Positions 28,389-40,600 of a stretch of DNA of 64,000 nt are shown piece after piece; position 1 is the stretch's first letter; every line of letters begins with the position of its first letter. The notes beneath the pieces were generated by a model. The model was not told where the DNA came from. It was given only the letters and a program-made list of their open reading frames with translations, and did no database searches. Source of the DNA: Mesostigma viride (Eukaryota; Streptophyta; Mesostigmatophyceae; Mesostigmatales; Mesostigmataceae); the NCBI GenBank assembly GCA_009746045.1, contig RPFO01000164.1:1314996-1378995 (forward strand), given 5' to 3'. Both the position numbers and the translations under genes were made by a program.

Positions 28389-28700
28389 AATTAATTAATT
28401 AATTAAACTCGTGCTCCAATTGGGGAGTCACGGAGCACCGAAGGGCTTTTAATCCCTGTGCGTGCACAACAGGAGAAAGGGCAGAGACCCCCAGACTCCT
28501 TCATGCCTAAGGCATGCCACAGCTGCACTCGGGCGCGCTAGCTAAACGGACACGCTAACGATCCGGCAATTTGTGGGTGCAATAAGACCCATGTGAGCAT
28601 GGCATAACAAGGAGCGTGGGCAAGGAATCTGGTCATAGCCAGGACGTAGCATATGGCTTTACAAGGACTAAGCTAAGGCACGACTACCAATGGATACAAG
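28389..28700 (-). mobile_element. Retrotransposon 3' end copy joined to ORF1
   Basis: Hairpin arms at 28411-28417 and 28432-28438, four TTAA-type tail units at 28390-28406. Shares long stretches with the 28.0 kb copy, about 390 bp away, such as AACAGGAGAAAGGGCAGAGA. On its 5' side it runs directly into the ORF1 remnant. Confidence 0.78.
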
Positions 28701-28716
28701 CTAGGGCTATTGCAAG

Positions 28717-29880
28717 CTACTCTAGCCCGCTGGGCCGGGGCGTCCACATCTTGTGGTTGAGCATCAGGTCCCCGCCCCTCCAGTACACCTTGGGCTTCTG
28801 GGGGTCCTGCTTATGGCGGAGGTATTCCGGCCACAGGTCGCGTCGCTGCTGCTGCTGAGTGGGGGTCAGGTCGTCGTCCAGCGTCCAGGTGAGGTCGTGC
28901 AACCTCTTGCGACGAGAGAGAAACCGCTGCTTAGATATCCTCAGGGGAGAGGAAGGTGATCGAGCAGGACTGGTGGGGCAGCCGCCTTGTCCTGGCATGA
29001 GTGGGGAAGGCGGTGGCACCCTCGCAGTTCTACCTCACCTACCAGGCCCATGCGGGTAAGAAGCTGGTTCTTGAGCTCGTCAGCAAGGGAGGTTGACGTC
29101 TCACCTGGCTTCTGGGGGAAGCGGCGCAGCAGGTGCCACTCGACACTCGCGGCGAGTGCGGTCGGTGACCTCCCGTTGCTGGGCCTGGCGGTGGTCCTCC
29201 AGCTCCTGGAGCTTTGTGGCGATGGCGTCAGTGGTGGAGGCGGTCGCTGATCGCAGCAGGTCCGCGTAGGAGAGCGGCGGGAGGTCGCCAGCATCCTGCC
29301 GGGGTGGCTGGGATGCGATGGTGGCCGTCTGCTCCGCTATCTTTGGGACCTGTGCGGCCAGGGCCTTGGTGTGGGCGGTGATGGCTTCAAGCTTCTTCAT
29401 GAGCACGCCGCACTTGCCCTGCACCTGGTTAAGGCGAGAGACAAGTGCAGCGTGCGTTTCCGATGCCTGCGCCGCGGTGTGTAGCGCCGTGAACTGGGGT
29501 TGTAGCTTGTGGACGACCCGGGTTTCCACATTGGAGACCCGGGCCTCCACCGTGTTGAGCGTGGTGTTCAGCCATGTCATCTTCTCGGCCAGCGCGGCCA
29601 TGTCACGTGCTCCTCCAGCACTGCGCGGATGTCATCCTTGCAGAGGGAGGCCTGGAGACGATGGGGCTGCCGGCTGTGCGGGGGCTGGGGCTCTGAGCGC
29701 TCTGCTGATGTCGCCGAGGCTGCGCTGGTAGCTGGTAAGCAGGCGTTGGCGTGGTTCGTCAGAAGTGTAGCTCTAGCCAGGACGTGTCGCGGTAGTCGAT
29801 AGCCGCCCCCCCCTTGTGGGGCACGAAGAGCTTCCGTTCCTGTGCGAGGAACTGGAGAACCATTGTCCAGGCCCACACGC
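28717..29880 (-). pseudogene. Non-LTR retrotransposon ORF1 (gag-like), frameshifted
   Basis: Encodes the nucleic-acid-binding ORF1 protein type of LINEs. From 5' to 3' on minus: a stretch before 29601 ending ASLCKDDIRAVLEEHVTW; a long helical, coiled-coil-like segment 29101-29601 beginning MAALAEKMTWLNTTLNTVEA; after a frame change near 29150, VEWHLLRRFPQKPGET and LADELKNQLLTRMGLVGEVE; and after another change near 29000, a C-terminal block with RRKRLHDLTWTLDDDLTPTQ and VYWRGGDLM, like the end of plant and algal ORF1 proteins. At least two frameshifts make it dead. No ORF2 follows; the 3' end module begins at once. Confidence 0.72.
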
Positions 29881-30813
29881 CAGCCCCTATGGGCAAGCCC
29901 CCCCCCCCCCCTCCCAGGAGGAAGGGGCGCTTTGCTGAGTAGAGTAGCTAGGATCCTTCTATAGATTAGTTTAGCGTTAGCTTAGTTAGTTTTCGCGGCT
30001 CCGTTCACCCCCAACCACCAGCGATGGAATACGTGCTACATGATCTCCCAACGGATTCATCTTATAATTTAATATTAAATTTTAATAGTTATCAATTTTA
30101 GAGCTGACCAGTACCAAGTGAGACAACCATCGTACTCGATCCATGACATGCATGCCCATGTGCATGCACGCTTGCGATTACTCACTTATACAGGGTACGT
30201 CCGGTCGCCCGCACATCTCAGAAAGGTCATAAGGTAAGATTCCAAGCTAGCATGTGCTTGCGCAACAGACGAACCACTAGGGAGCACATGCAAAAGTAAA
30301 CCAGGCTAATTAGTCAACTAAGCCTAGGACAAAAAAAAAATGTAGCAGTTCGCCATTGGGTTTGTAGCGATGAGTCCTTCACGCTGCCATAACCCATCCA
30401 TTCACCTACATGTTATACAACACTGTCTGCCTGGAAGCTAGCTGTGTAACAGAGCTGTTTCATAAGTAGGATTCTAGAGCTCTTCACTATTTATTTCGCT
30501 TTGACGATATCCCAAACACACGCCAAAACCCAGAATACAAATCGTGTACCTGTAAAAGCAGGCCACATGGCGATTAGCCAGCAAGTGGTTAGCTGCAACT
30601 ACAGGTACATATTCGTCTCACTTGATGTAAATTTGTCACAATGAAGCAGACTGGAGCCGCTGGCTCTTGTTTCCATGAAGTGATCTTTGCATATTCCATG
30701 GCACAAAGATTGCCTCTCAGCCCAGACAACGCTTTGTCCAGCTCTTGATGTCTGCACAGTTGCTACCAAGGTAGCGCATGTCCAGAGCAGTGGGCCCACG
30801 GCGCCCACTGCAA
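29881..30813. other. Intergenic stretch, nothing recognised
   Basis: AT-rich, no convincing ORF, repeat array or RNA gene. Confidence 0.55.
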
Positions 30814-30899
30814 TCAGCCCCACCCAGAAATGCCAGACACACACGCTAGTATGCTGGGGCATCCATAAACTGGGGCAGGCCAAAACCCAGAATAACAAG

Positions 30900-31235
30900 G
30901 CGCAGCACACACAGTGAAAGAGCATTCACTGAACGGAGCAATGTCGATAATGTACATGCCTCCAGAGTGGCTCAAAACCACAGCAGGCTGCCCGTCGCAA
31001 CTTCTAGCAATGTCCACATATGGTACAACTCTTCGACGCACGCCCTGTGCGCTGGCTTTCGAAACCCGTGACAGTAATAAAATGACAGACACCGTGCACC
31101 CAGTGCAGCAAAGTTAAGTTTCCCCGTTTGTACCCCATTTTCTGCACAAAAGAAAAGCAGGCGGTCCCCAGGTGCTAGCGCCACATCCAGCACGAAGGGT
31201 GTCATGCCACGCGATTTCACAGGCACCCTGGGCGC
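30900..31235 (-). CDS. Two possible exons, beta-propeller-like, function unknown
   Basis: Minus strand. A first block at about 31120-31230 reads TPFVLDVALAPGDRLLFFCA and ENG, ending at a GGGTACAA donor-like site. A second begins after GCACAG at about 31043 and reads GVRRRVVPYVDIARSCDGQP then AVVLSHSGGMYIIDIAPF. Alternating hydrophobic strands ending in short Gly/Asn turns suggest WD40-type blades, but no GH or WD landmark is clear. They lie 3' of the phosphodiesterase on the same strand. They could be a separate gene, a downstream part of that gene if its last donor is used, or chance. Confidence 0.33.
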
Positions 31236-31299
31236 TCCTTTTCTCAAGACGTCGTGCTGTCCCCACGGCAGCCTTGAACAACAATTTTTACTTCCTCAA

Positions 31300-31616
31300 A
31301 TGCTGGCCTCGTATGGGCATCTTGGTCCAGATGTCTTCAACACTTTCGTTGTTATGGCACATGGCCAGGATTTTCATGCGCTGGCATCCGCTTGGCATCT
31401 TGGCTGCGATGCCGGTAATGCCATCGTCATCATGGCAGTTGTTGGGGAGTGTTGTTACGCTGGCATCCTTAGGGCACCTTGTTTGGCTATCCTTAATGCC
31501 AGCGTCCTCACGGTGCCTTGGTCAGGATGTCTTTAAAAACGCAATCGCGATGATTGCCCAAGGCACTTCATGCTGCCTCACGGTACCTTACCCAAAGTTT
31601 CCTTACGCTGGCATCC
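31300..31616 (-). repeat. Decayed tandem copies of the last phosphodiesterase exon end
   Basis: The exon end around 31617-31660 (plus: GGGATGTCCTTAATACCAGC) recurs as similar sequence near 31480-31510 (TATCCTTAATGCCAGCGTCC), 31527-31540 and 31315-31345, with shared GCTGGCATCCT motifs at about 31450 and 31607. Confidence 0.65.
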
Positions 31617-34600
31617 TCAGTTCACCTTAGATGGGATGTCCTTAATACCAGCGTCCACGAGGGAGGCCCAGAAGGAGCGGTTCACGACGGCCGCATCCAC
31701 CAGCAGCGAGGTCTTGGGGAAGATGTAGGCAAACGTCTCGTACATGGGGAGCACGATGTACTCGTAAAAGCCGAGCTGTCACACGATCAAGGTGGGTGGG
31801 TGGGTAGGTGGGTGGGTGGGTGGGTGGGTGGGTGGGTGGGTGGGTGGGTGGGTGGGTGGGTGGGTGGGTGGGTGGGTGGGTGGGTGGGTGGGTGGGTGGG
31901 TGGGTGGGTGGGTGGGTGGGTGGGTGGGTGGGTGGGTGGGTGGGTGGGTGGGTGGGTGGGTGGGTGGGTGGGTGAGTACATGGGATGGTTGGTTGGTGCA
32001 TCAGTTGGTGGGGTTATTGGATGTATGGGGGTATGGGTGGGTAAGTGGGGGCGTGGACGAGTGTGGATGGTTGGAGGGGAGGGGTGGTGGCAGTTGGGTG
32101 GATGGAGTGGATTGGGGGGGTACCATGGATGGGTGGTTGGCTCGGGTGGTCGGCAGAAGGGTGCATGGACGGGGGGCAGTGAGGCGTAGGGGGGTGACAT
32201 TGGGGGGAGGGGGAGAGGTAAGTAATCCATCCATGGAGGCGAGTAATAAAAAATCGAACAAGATGTCACGAATTTCGAAGGTATTTCCGGATAGCAAGGC
32301 AAGTGCTGCACACACGTACATGCCCAACAGCATCAAGGCATCTGCAAGGAAGCCGCAACATGTCTTCCTGGCGCATCCACCGTTAAGGGAGAGGACGCCC
32401 TCTTTCACAAACCTAACTGGACCCTCTCAGTATATATTCAGATAGTTAATCGATAGTTAAAACGATGTCGTGGGGTGCCTGCCTATCTGAAGTGGGGCAC
32501 AACCAGGTTTTATAACGGTAGTACATTAGCAGTATTTATATATAGCATGGGTGATGATGCGGTGCATATCTGCGCTTGGGGAACATGGGCGTTGTCGGGT
32601 CCACGAAGGGGGACACAACCAGGTTTCATCTTGGTGCTATTTATGGATACAACGGACGGGAATGACAATATAAAGCGTACCTGTGACTTGGGCACATTGG
32701 CACTGTCGCGGTCCATGAAGGGGGACACGGGCAGGCCAAGCGCCTTCTCCTTGTCCCCTTGCAGGTAGAACTCCTCCATGATCGCGCGGCACCAGTGCAG
32801 GTGCAACGAGCGGTATTTGGCCGAGTGGCTGCACACACACACATTGACGGCCAGGGGGGGCAACAATTGGTGGGCACATGGCTAATGGGCATGCGGTTAC
32901 TGGGCATGTGACTAGTGGGCACGCAGCTAGTGGGCACATCATTTAGTGGGCAGCACCATTAGCACCAATCTACTTGTTTGAGGATCGCAGCATCAGCTGA
33001 AAAACAAGCATGGTGGCACGGGGGTACATGCCTGCATAGGCATGGGGGTACATGCCTGCATAGGCAGAGTCTGTTCTCGTCTTTAGTGTCGAGAGAAACT
33101 ATGCGACCAAACAGCAAATTATAGGACAACTAGAATGGAGCGCATATCATGCCGGCTTATGTATAAACCATCAGCCAATCATTCCAGGATAACCTACCCA
33201 GCGTAGGCTACCCTCAGCCCAAACTGCAGCACAAGACTGCAACTTCCATTCATCGCGGCACATGGGCAAACCCTTCAAGCTTACTCCTGCGCATGTACCC
33301 GATCACAGCCACCTCAGTTGGGCGCACAACTACCACGGGGGCAGCCCCATGACGATAGCTAGCGGGTATTTCTACCCCACGTACCCGATGTCGGCCACCT
33401 TGAGCGCAAACTGCATCAGCAACAGGCGGTCCTGCTCCTTGAGGGGGCCGGTCAGGCTATTGGCGCTGATGCGGCGCGACTCGCTGTCGCCTGGATGAGT
33501 GGGTGGGAGGGAGGGAGGGAGGGAGGGAGGGAGGAGGGAGGGAGGGAGGGAGGAGGAGGGAGGGAGGAGGGAGGGAGGGAGGGAGGGGGAGGGAGGGAGG
33601 GAGGGAGGGAGGGAGGGAGGGAGGGAGGGAGGGAGGGAGGGAGGGAGGGAGGGAGGGAGGGAGGGAGGGAGGGAGGGAGGGAGGGAGGGAGGGAGGGAGG
33701 GAGGAGGGAGGGAGGGAGGGAGGGAGGGAGGGAGGGAGGGAGGAGGGAGGGAGGGAGGGAGGAGGGAGGGAGGGAGGGAGGGAGGGAGGGAGGGAGGGAG
33801 GGAGGGAGGGAGGAGGGAGGGAGGGAGGGAGGGAGGGAGGGAGGGAGGGAGGGAGGAAAGATTGTGACATGGTTAGATGCATGAGAAAAGGAGACAAAGC
33901 GTCGCAGCACGAAAATCGGAAATAAACTGCACTCCTGATACACTTCGGAAATACATTGGAACAGAGGCATTGGCCTAGCTTGCAGGAACGTGCGTGGTAG
34001 CGCACAGCAGGTCCCCATGCAGCGAGGCGCTTCCATCGCCATCATTCGCCATCACTGATCCTGGCTGAGCCCAACCCGCCCCTCACCTCGCCCATCCCAC
34101 CCCTAACCTAGCCCATCGCACCCCTCACCTTCGCCAGGTGTCCCCGTGTCGGATGGCGGGGGCGTGTTGATACCCGTGATAAGCCCCCTCGGGTCGTGCG
34201 CGGCCACCCACGGGCGGAAGAACCGCTGCCGCGCCTTGAGCAGGTCCAGCAGCTCAAAGTGGCGCTTGAGGTCAGAGGAAAGGACAGTCTCGATGACCAC
34301 GTGGCGGACCGCAGTCACCTCTTCCTCGCGCATGTTGCACATGAAGTTGAACTCGGGCCGCTGCAGGAGCAGGTACGCCTGCGTCAGGTGGTGGTTCTCG
34401 AGCGGGGACTTGTCGTTGTAGAGGAGCGACAGGTGGTTGTGCGAGCGACGCAGGAAGTCATTGTTGACTGCGAGGAGGGGGAATGGCATTGTTCAAGTGG
34501 CGGCCGTTGGGTGGGATGGAATGGCGGGGTGGGAGGCATATATGCAAGGTATAGTGATTCTGGTAAGGCACAAGTGGTGGGAATCAATGACAGGGTTGAC

Positions 34601-37600
34601 AATTTCCTGTTTTTTTTCTGCTCGGGACGCAGAAAACATGCGTATGTTCTTAGGTGGCACTGGTCAACCCTGATCGGCCAATAAGAAATCGCCAATTTTC
34701 ACCAAGCCCCCCTGCCCATGGTCTGGCGATGCGACCAGCATGGCAATAGACGGCCTGATGGGAGCGAGGTGGATCCTTGGTGGCACAACCAGGTAACCAG
34801 CCGCACGCATCCGACACATGGAACCAAGTGCCAGGGGCCGTTAAGGACCAGAAACCGACCACGAAAGTCACGCAGCAGCGATGTGACACAGGGCAAGATG
34901 CCCAAGCCGGTTCCTGCAACGGCCAGAAAGCAATGTTTGCGCAACAAGAAGGCATGCTTGTTGGGATACAACTGCTATGCTACTATGGGTTATAGACAGC
35001 TTCTTACACAAGTGGTACCCAGCGTGGCCCGCATACACAGAAGGCGACATGTGCCGAAGGAGACGTACCCCCCGGGTGGTTGTAGTCGTGGATGAGGGCG
35101 CCAAGCATGCAGGCGAGCACGTCGATGGGCATCATCAGCTTGATGAGCTGTGGTTAAGGCAACAAAACAAAAGGGCAAAGAGGCAAACTGTCAGGGCCGT
35201 TGGTCCATTTTATAGCCCACGTAGAACACACCATCCATCGCAGCGTTGGGCACATACACAGCTTGGTGAGCTTTGGTCAGCGCACGACACATCAAGCGGC
35301 TACAGTCAAGTTATGAGCCCAGGGGCACCACACACCATCCGCCCCAGCGATGGGCGTCGATGGAGGAGCTAGTGGGGGTTGTCCGCCGAGGGTCAGGGCA
35401 CATGGCCGAGGAGCGGCACCGCAGATGAAAGGTAACCGTGACTTGGTCAGAACTGAGGAGCTTTTACCAGAAAACGTTAAATTGCCACGGTAGGTAAATG
35501 AGTGCCAGCGAACACTATCAGTACACAGAAAATTGTCCGTCCGAGCGAGGCAGACAACTAGGGACATTATGGGTCAAGAGCGGCAGCCGGGCCCACCGCC
35601 GCCACCACCATGCGCGGTGGACAGTCCCCATTCGCAAGGAGGGAGGCAAGGAGGACCACAGGGATGCTCCTGCACCGGCAGCCAGGGAGCTCACACTAGC
35701 ACACCAGTCCCACACAAGAGCCACCCAAGAACCGCTCAGCATATGGATGGCCCAGGACCCACACTCGGGCCACCATTACCACCACTAGCGCTGCCTGCCT
35801 GCCTGCCACAGCCCTTGCTAAGTGCTGACTGCCAGAACCCCCATGGGCTGCTGACTGCCACAGCCCCTGCTACCTGCTGCCTGCTGCCTGCTGCCTGCTG
35901 CCTGCTGCCTGCTGCCTGCTGCCTGCTGCCTGCTGCCTGCTGCCTGCTGCCTGCTGCCTGCTGCCTGCTGCCTGCTGCCTGCTGCCTGCTGCCTGCTGCC
36001 TGCTGCCCGCTGCCTGCTGCCCACTGCCCATTGTCTGCCACAACCCCTGCTACCCGCTGCCCGCTGCATGCCTGCGGCGCTCACCCCGGATGACTGCAGC
36101 ATGAAGTAGAGGTTGCTGGTGACGTCCGCCATGTGCACGTTGGAGTGGTAGGGGTTGGGCAGCGCCACCTTGTCCATGTGGCGCAGGAATGCCAGCAGCT
36201 TGCCCTCGTCCAATGAGAAGCGAGAGATGAGGTCAAGGTTGCGCAAGAGCACGTAGCCGATCGCGCTCAGGGGGCGGTTGCCAGTGCTGGGGAGGCAAAA
36301 TGAGGCGAGATGGGAGAGAAGGGGAGAGAGGGGAGAAACAGAAAGATTTATGAAACAGGGAGCGACAAGGGGGGGGTGAGAAGGGTTAAGTCATCATAGA
36401 GGAAACGACATAAGGGAGTAAAGGCAAGGGAAACAGACGCGTAAACTAGGCAGACATGAAAAAATAGCTGAGCTGTGGGGGACCAAGCGGACGGTTTCAC
36501 ACAGCAAAGACTTGCGCATGCTAAGATATGGTTTTAAGATATTATACATCTACTTTACTACTTTAGCCGTGTGAGCCCATCCCCGACTATTGGGAGCACC
36601 CTAAGTACCCAACCAATCCGAAAGGAGGAACTTACTGCCGGGCCAATTAGCGGGCGGGTCCCCAAGCTACGTCCTATATTCAGGTGCAATACACTAAAAA
36701 TCGGGATGCACGCGGGTTGGTTGCTTGCTTGGATAGCAAAACACGGGTTGCGCGTGCGTTAAAGGGCTGCTTGGACTGCCCTTTGGGGCTGGGCGGAGCC
36801 CGCGGGTGATACGAGTCAACAAGTATGCTTGTGATTCCTGGATGGCTTGCCGTGTGTGCGCCACGCTGGCAGGGTGGGGGGGGGGGGAAGATCTGCGAAA
36901 CCAACGGGGCAGGCCACGTGGGCGAGTTGATTGCAGCGACAGGATCTGCGGGATACTCCAGCGATGGGCACCGCAGACGCATGCAATGTGACAGGCGCAC
37001 ACTAGTGCAGGGAGAAACAAACACACGCATACGAGTGCACACGCTGGGGTTGTATCCTTGACACGGGTGCACGTGCGAGGGGTGGCATCCTTGACACGAG
37101 TGCACATGCTGGGGGTTGCATCCTTGACACGAGTGCACATGCGAGGGGTGGCATCCTTGACACGAGTGCAGTACAGGTGCGCGTACTAGTGCAGTTGCAG
37201 GGAGAAATCTGTCATCCCATACAAGGCTCTCCATGGGTTTCCCAAAATGCCGTGGCCATGGGGCCTTTGTCAAGGAAAAGAGGCATGTGGCCGGTTGTCT
37301 CATTATTATGGTGCCACCTGGCTCCGATTGCGTGGCACGTACTGGGACGTATTTTCTGATTTGGCACGCCGCAAAGGTGAAAACCATTTGCGTTCAGTGC
37401 CGGTCCGCGGAAAACGCGATCTGCAAATGAATCCAGGCCGGAATCGAACTGGGGACCTCTCGCACCAACTTTTGGGACGTATGTCACCATGTGCCACGTG
37501 GCGTTAAGCTGGACGTGCATACCTAACATGGCTACCAACGGAAGGTGACTGGCGGTTTTGTAATCTGCGTCATGTGCGAAATCAGTGAGAAGAGTCGCTG

Positions 37601-40600
37601 CGAGGCTACAGGCTGTGCAGCCAAGCCACCATTGACCTGTGATGGAAGGTACACCAAACGCCTGTGCTTTCGGGAGCTACAATACGCCAGCAACACTGTA
37701 GTACGCCATCCAACACTGTAGTCCACCATGCAACACTGTAGTACACCATGCAACACTGTAGTACGCCATGCAACACTGTAGTACGCCATGCAACACTGTA
37801 GTACGCTATGCAACACTGTAGTACGCCATGCAACACTGTAGTCCACCATGCAACACAGTAGTACGCCATGCAACACTGTAGTCCACCATGCAACACTGTA
37901 GTACGCCATGCAACACTGTAGTACACCATGCAACACTGTAGTCCACCATGCAACACTGCAGTACGCCATGCAATAATGTAGTATTGAGTATGCACGCAAG
38001 GGCCTGCCAACCAGACCCTGCCACTGCCCCGACTACTCCACAACACAACAAGTGACAAGCGTTAGCTGCGCACAGGTATAACACGTGCGACGTGCGTCAC
38101 ATGCCGATGCAAGCAAGTGCACGAATGGCGCCATCTGCTCATACCTTGCGGCAAGCTCCACCACTTCGAAATTCTGCGACACCGACGCCACAGGGGACGA
38201 TCGGTTGTGCGCCCCAGGACCCAGTTGGCGATGACCAGCCACACGCAGCAACAAACAGGTAGAGATGCCAGCAGAAGCAATGTCAATACGCCATCCACGT
38301 GACAAGATATAGGCACTGCGCGTCACCAGCATCTCACAGAACACTTTTCCAGGCGAAAAGGCACTATGGGGGACCAACAGGGTAGCTGAGCTGAGGGTGA
38401 AACCCGGTGAACAGGGTGGTGGGATTTACTGTGGTAAGGTGGGAGGAAAAGGGGGGAGGTCGCAACCATGTGCAGAACACCAAAGCATCGGTCGCCAGGG
38501 CTTTGAAGGCAATAAAACGCGTTGAGCCGTTCTTGCATCCTCAGCACTCATACCCCTGCTCCCCCTCCCTCCTTGGAGAGGGGGTGGTCCCGGTGTCATC
38601 ACATTCCTGGGACCACGCACACACACCCACCCACGTGCCGGCCTTGCACCGCACGCTGTACCTGCTCAACCCCCTATACCCAACTCTCCCTCCCCGACTC
38701 CCGCCCCCCACTCACCCACGTGCCGGCCTTGGACAGCATGCGCCGGATATTCTCCGTGTTGTAGTCCTCAAGCGCGTTCGGGATGGGCTTCAGCGCGCTG
38801 CCCTGCGCGAGGAAGAGCGCGTTCAAGTCCAGCGACGCCGCCCCCAGCTCCCGCACGCGCCGCCCCCTCGGCACATGACTCTCATCCCCGCTGTGACGCG
38901 AGTGCCCGCTGCTTTCCAAGTCGGCCTCCAGCGCCGCATCCACGTCGATCACACGCAAGGCGTCTGACACTTGCGTCAGCGTGCTGTTCGGAAGCCACTG
39001 ATCCACATCGGATTCGAGAGCCGTGCGGCGACGGCGACCCTCGGGGGAGCCAACAATGTCGGCACCTCCCCCGCCGCAGACCCCATGGCCACCGTTTCCT
39101 TCGCCCGCTCCCTTCCCCATGCTGTTCTCGCGCCGCAGGCTTGGGATGCGGCGGTAATTGCCAGCGCGCGCGCCCACCACCTCCATTGTTGGGGGTGACC
39201 CTGGCGCCCCGTGCGGGGGCCGTGCCAGCTGGATGCCCATCGGCAAATGCAGGTCCATCGCGAGAAGCTCTTGAAGGAAGCGGACGACGTCGGGGGAGAG
39301 CGGGACACTCCCGGCCTCCACGGACGCCAGCAGCATGGACACTGTCTCCATGGGGGTCTTGGCCAGCCTTCGCTCGGCCATGAACAAGCGGCGAAGCGCG
39401 TCCCTGCCAGACCCCTGCTTGTCCCCCGCGTAGGTGCCATGGCCAGAAGTATCGCCCCCGTTCGAGCCCGTCGCCTGGCCACCACCATGGCCGCTGGCCC
39501 CATAGCGCATCATCTCTCGGGCCTCCTGTTGAAGCAGGTTCCACGAGTGAGTGCGGGAGACGGTGCCCAGGGTGCCCCCCGCATGGCTATGGTCCATCAT
39601 GCTCAGCGGGTGGCCCAAGTCCTGTGTCGAAGGGGTCTCTCTGGGTGTGGTCAGGGAGCTGGATGCGTGGGGGGGGGCGGCTGCCTTGCGCTGCGGGTCG
39701 GCGAAGCGCACGGGGACGGAAAAGGCGCAAGAAAAGGAGCATGTGAAAAGGCATAAGGAATGCATGTGGGCGGGAGCGTACAGAGGGAAAAGCCCTACTA
39801 ACCCTACTCGAATGGTACATAAAAGAACGCGATCGTCGTTCTTCTAATTTGGGTAACCATTTCTTACAAAGCCAAGTAAAACTATGTATGAGTACAGATA
39901 CACAAAAATTGTCGCATCAGGCACCGACGGCTGCCGCGGACACCACCAGGCTGGGGTCCTTCACTCCGACGGTCCACCGGGCTATGCATGGCGTCGGCGG
40001 TCCCCGGCATCCACCGGCTCCTTGACCCACCTCCACAGACCATGGCCAAACATCCACAACCCATTTATAACCCCGCATGCAGGCCAAATTGATCCACTTG
40101 AATTCTCCGACCATGGGTTGGGGCTAGAAGTATACCAGCCTACGTGCGCAGGCCGCACTCTTTTGGCTCAAGTATGCCAGCCTAAAAGCGCAGGCTTTTC
40201 CTTTTGGTTCAAGTACACAAGCCTACGTGCGCGGGCCATTCGTGGTTCAAGTATACTAGCCTACGCTGGCACTTGAAGCGTACCCGGCCATGCAACCACG
40301 TACCCTGCACAAGAGCCACAACGCGGCCGCGAGCACAACGAATGTGAAGATGCTGCGCTGGTAGTCTGCCTCTGCGTACAGCTCCTCCCACGACTCGTAC
40401 TTTGCACCGGAGAGCGCGGGCAGCGCGATCAGCAGCGCGAACATCGTGGCCACCACCGCCACCCAGATGAGTGGCCGCCGCAGCACAGGCCAGAAGAGCT
40501 GGCAGAAGAGGATGGTGACGACCGCCTCCAGGTAGGAGCAGTGCGCAAACTCCTGTTCGTGGGGGGGAGTGGGGAAGGGGATAAAGTATGATGGGTAGGT

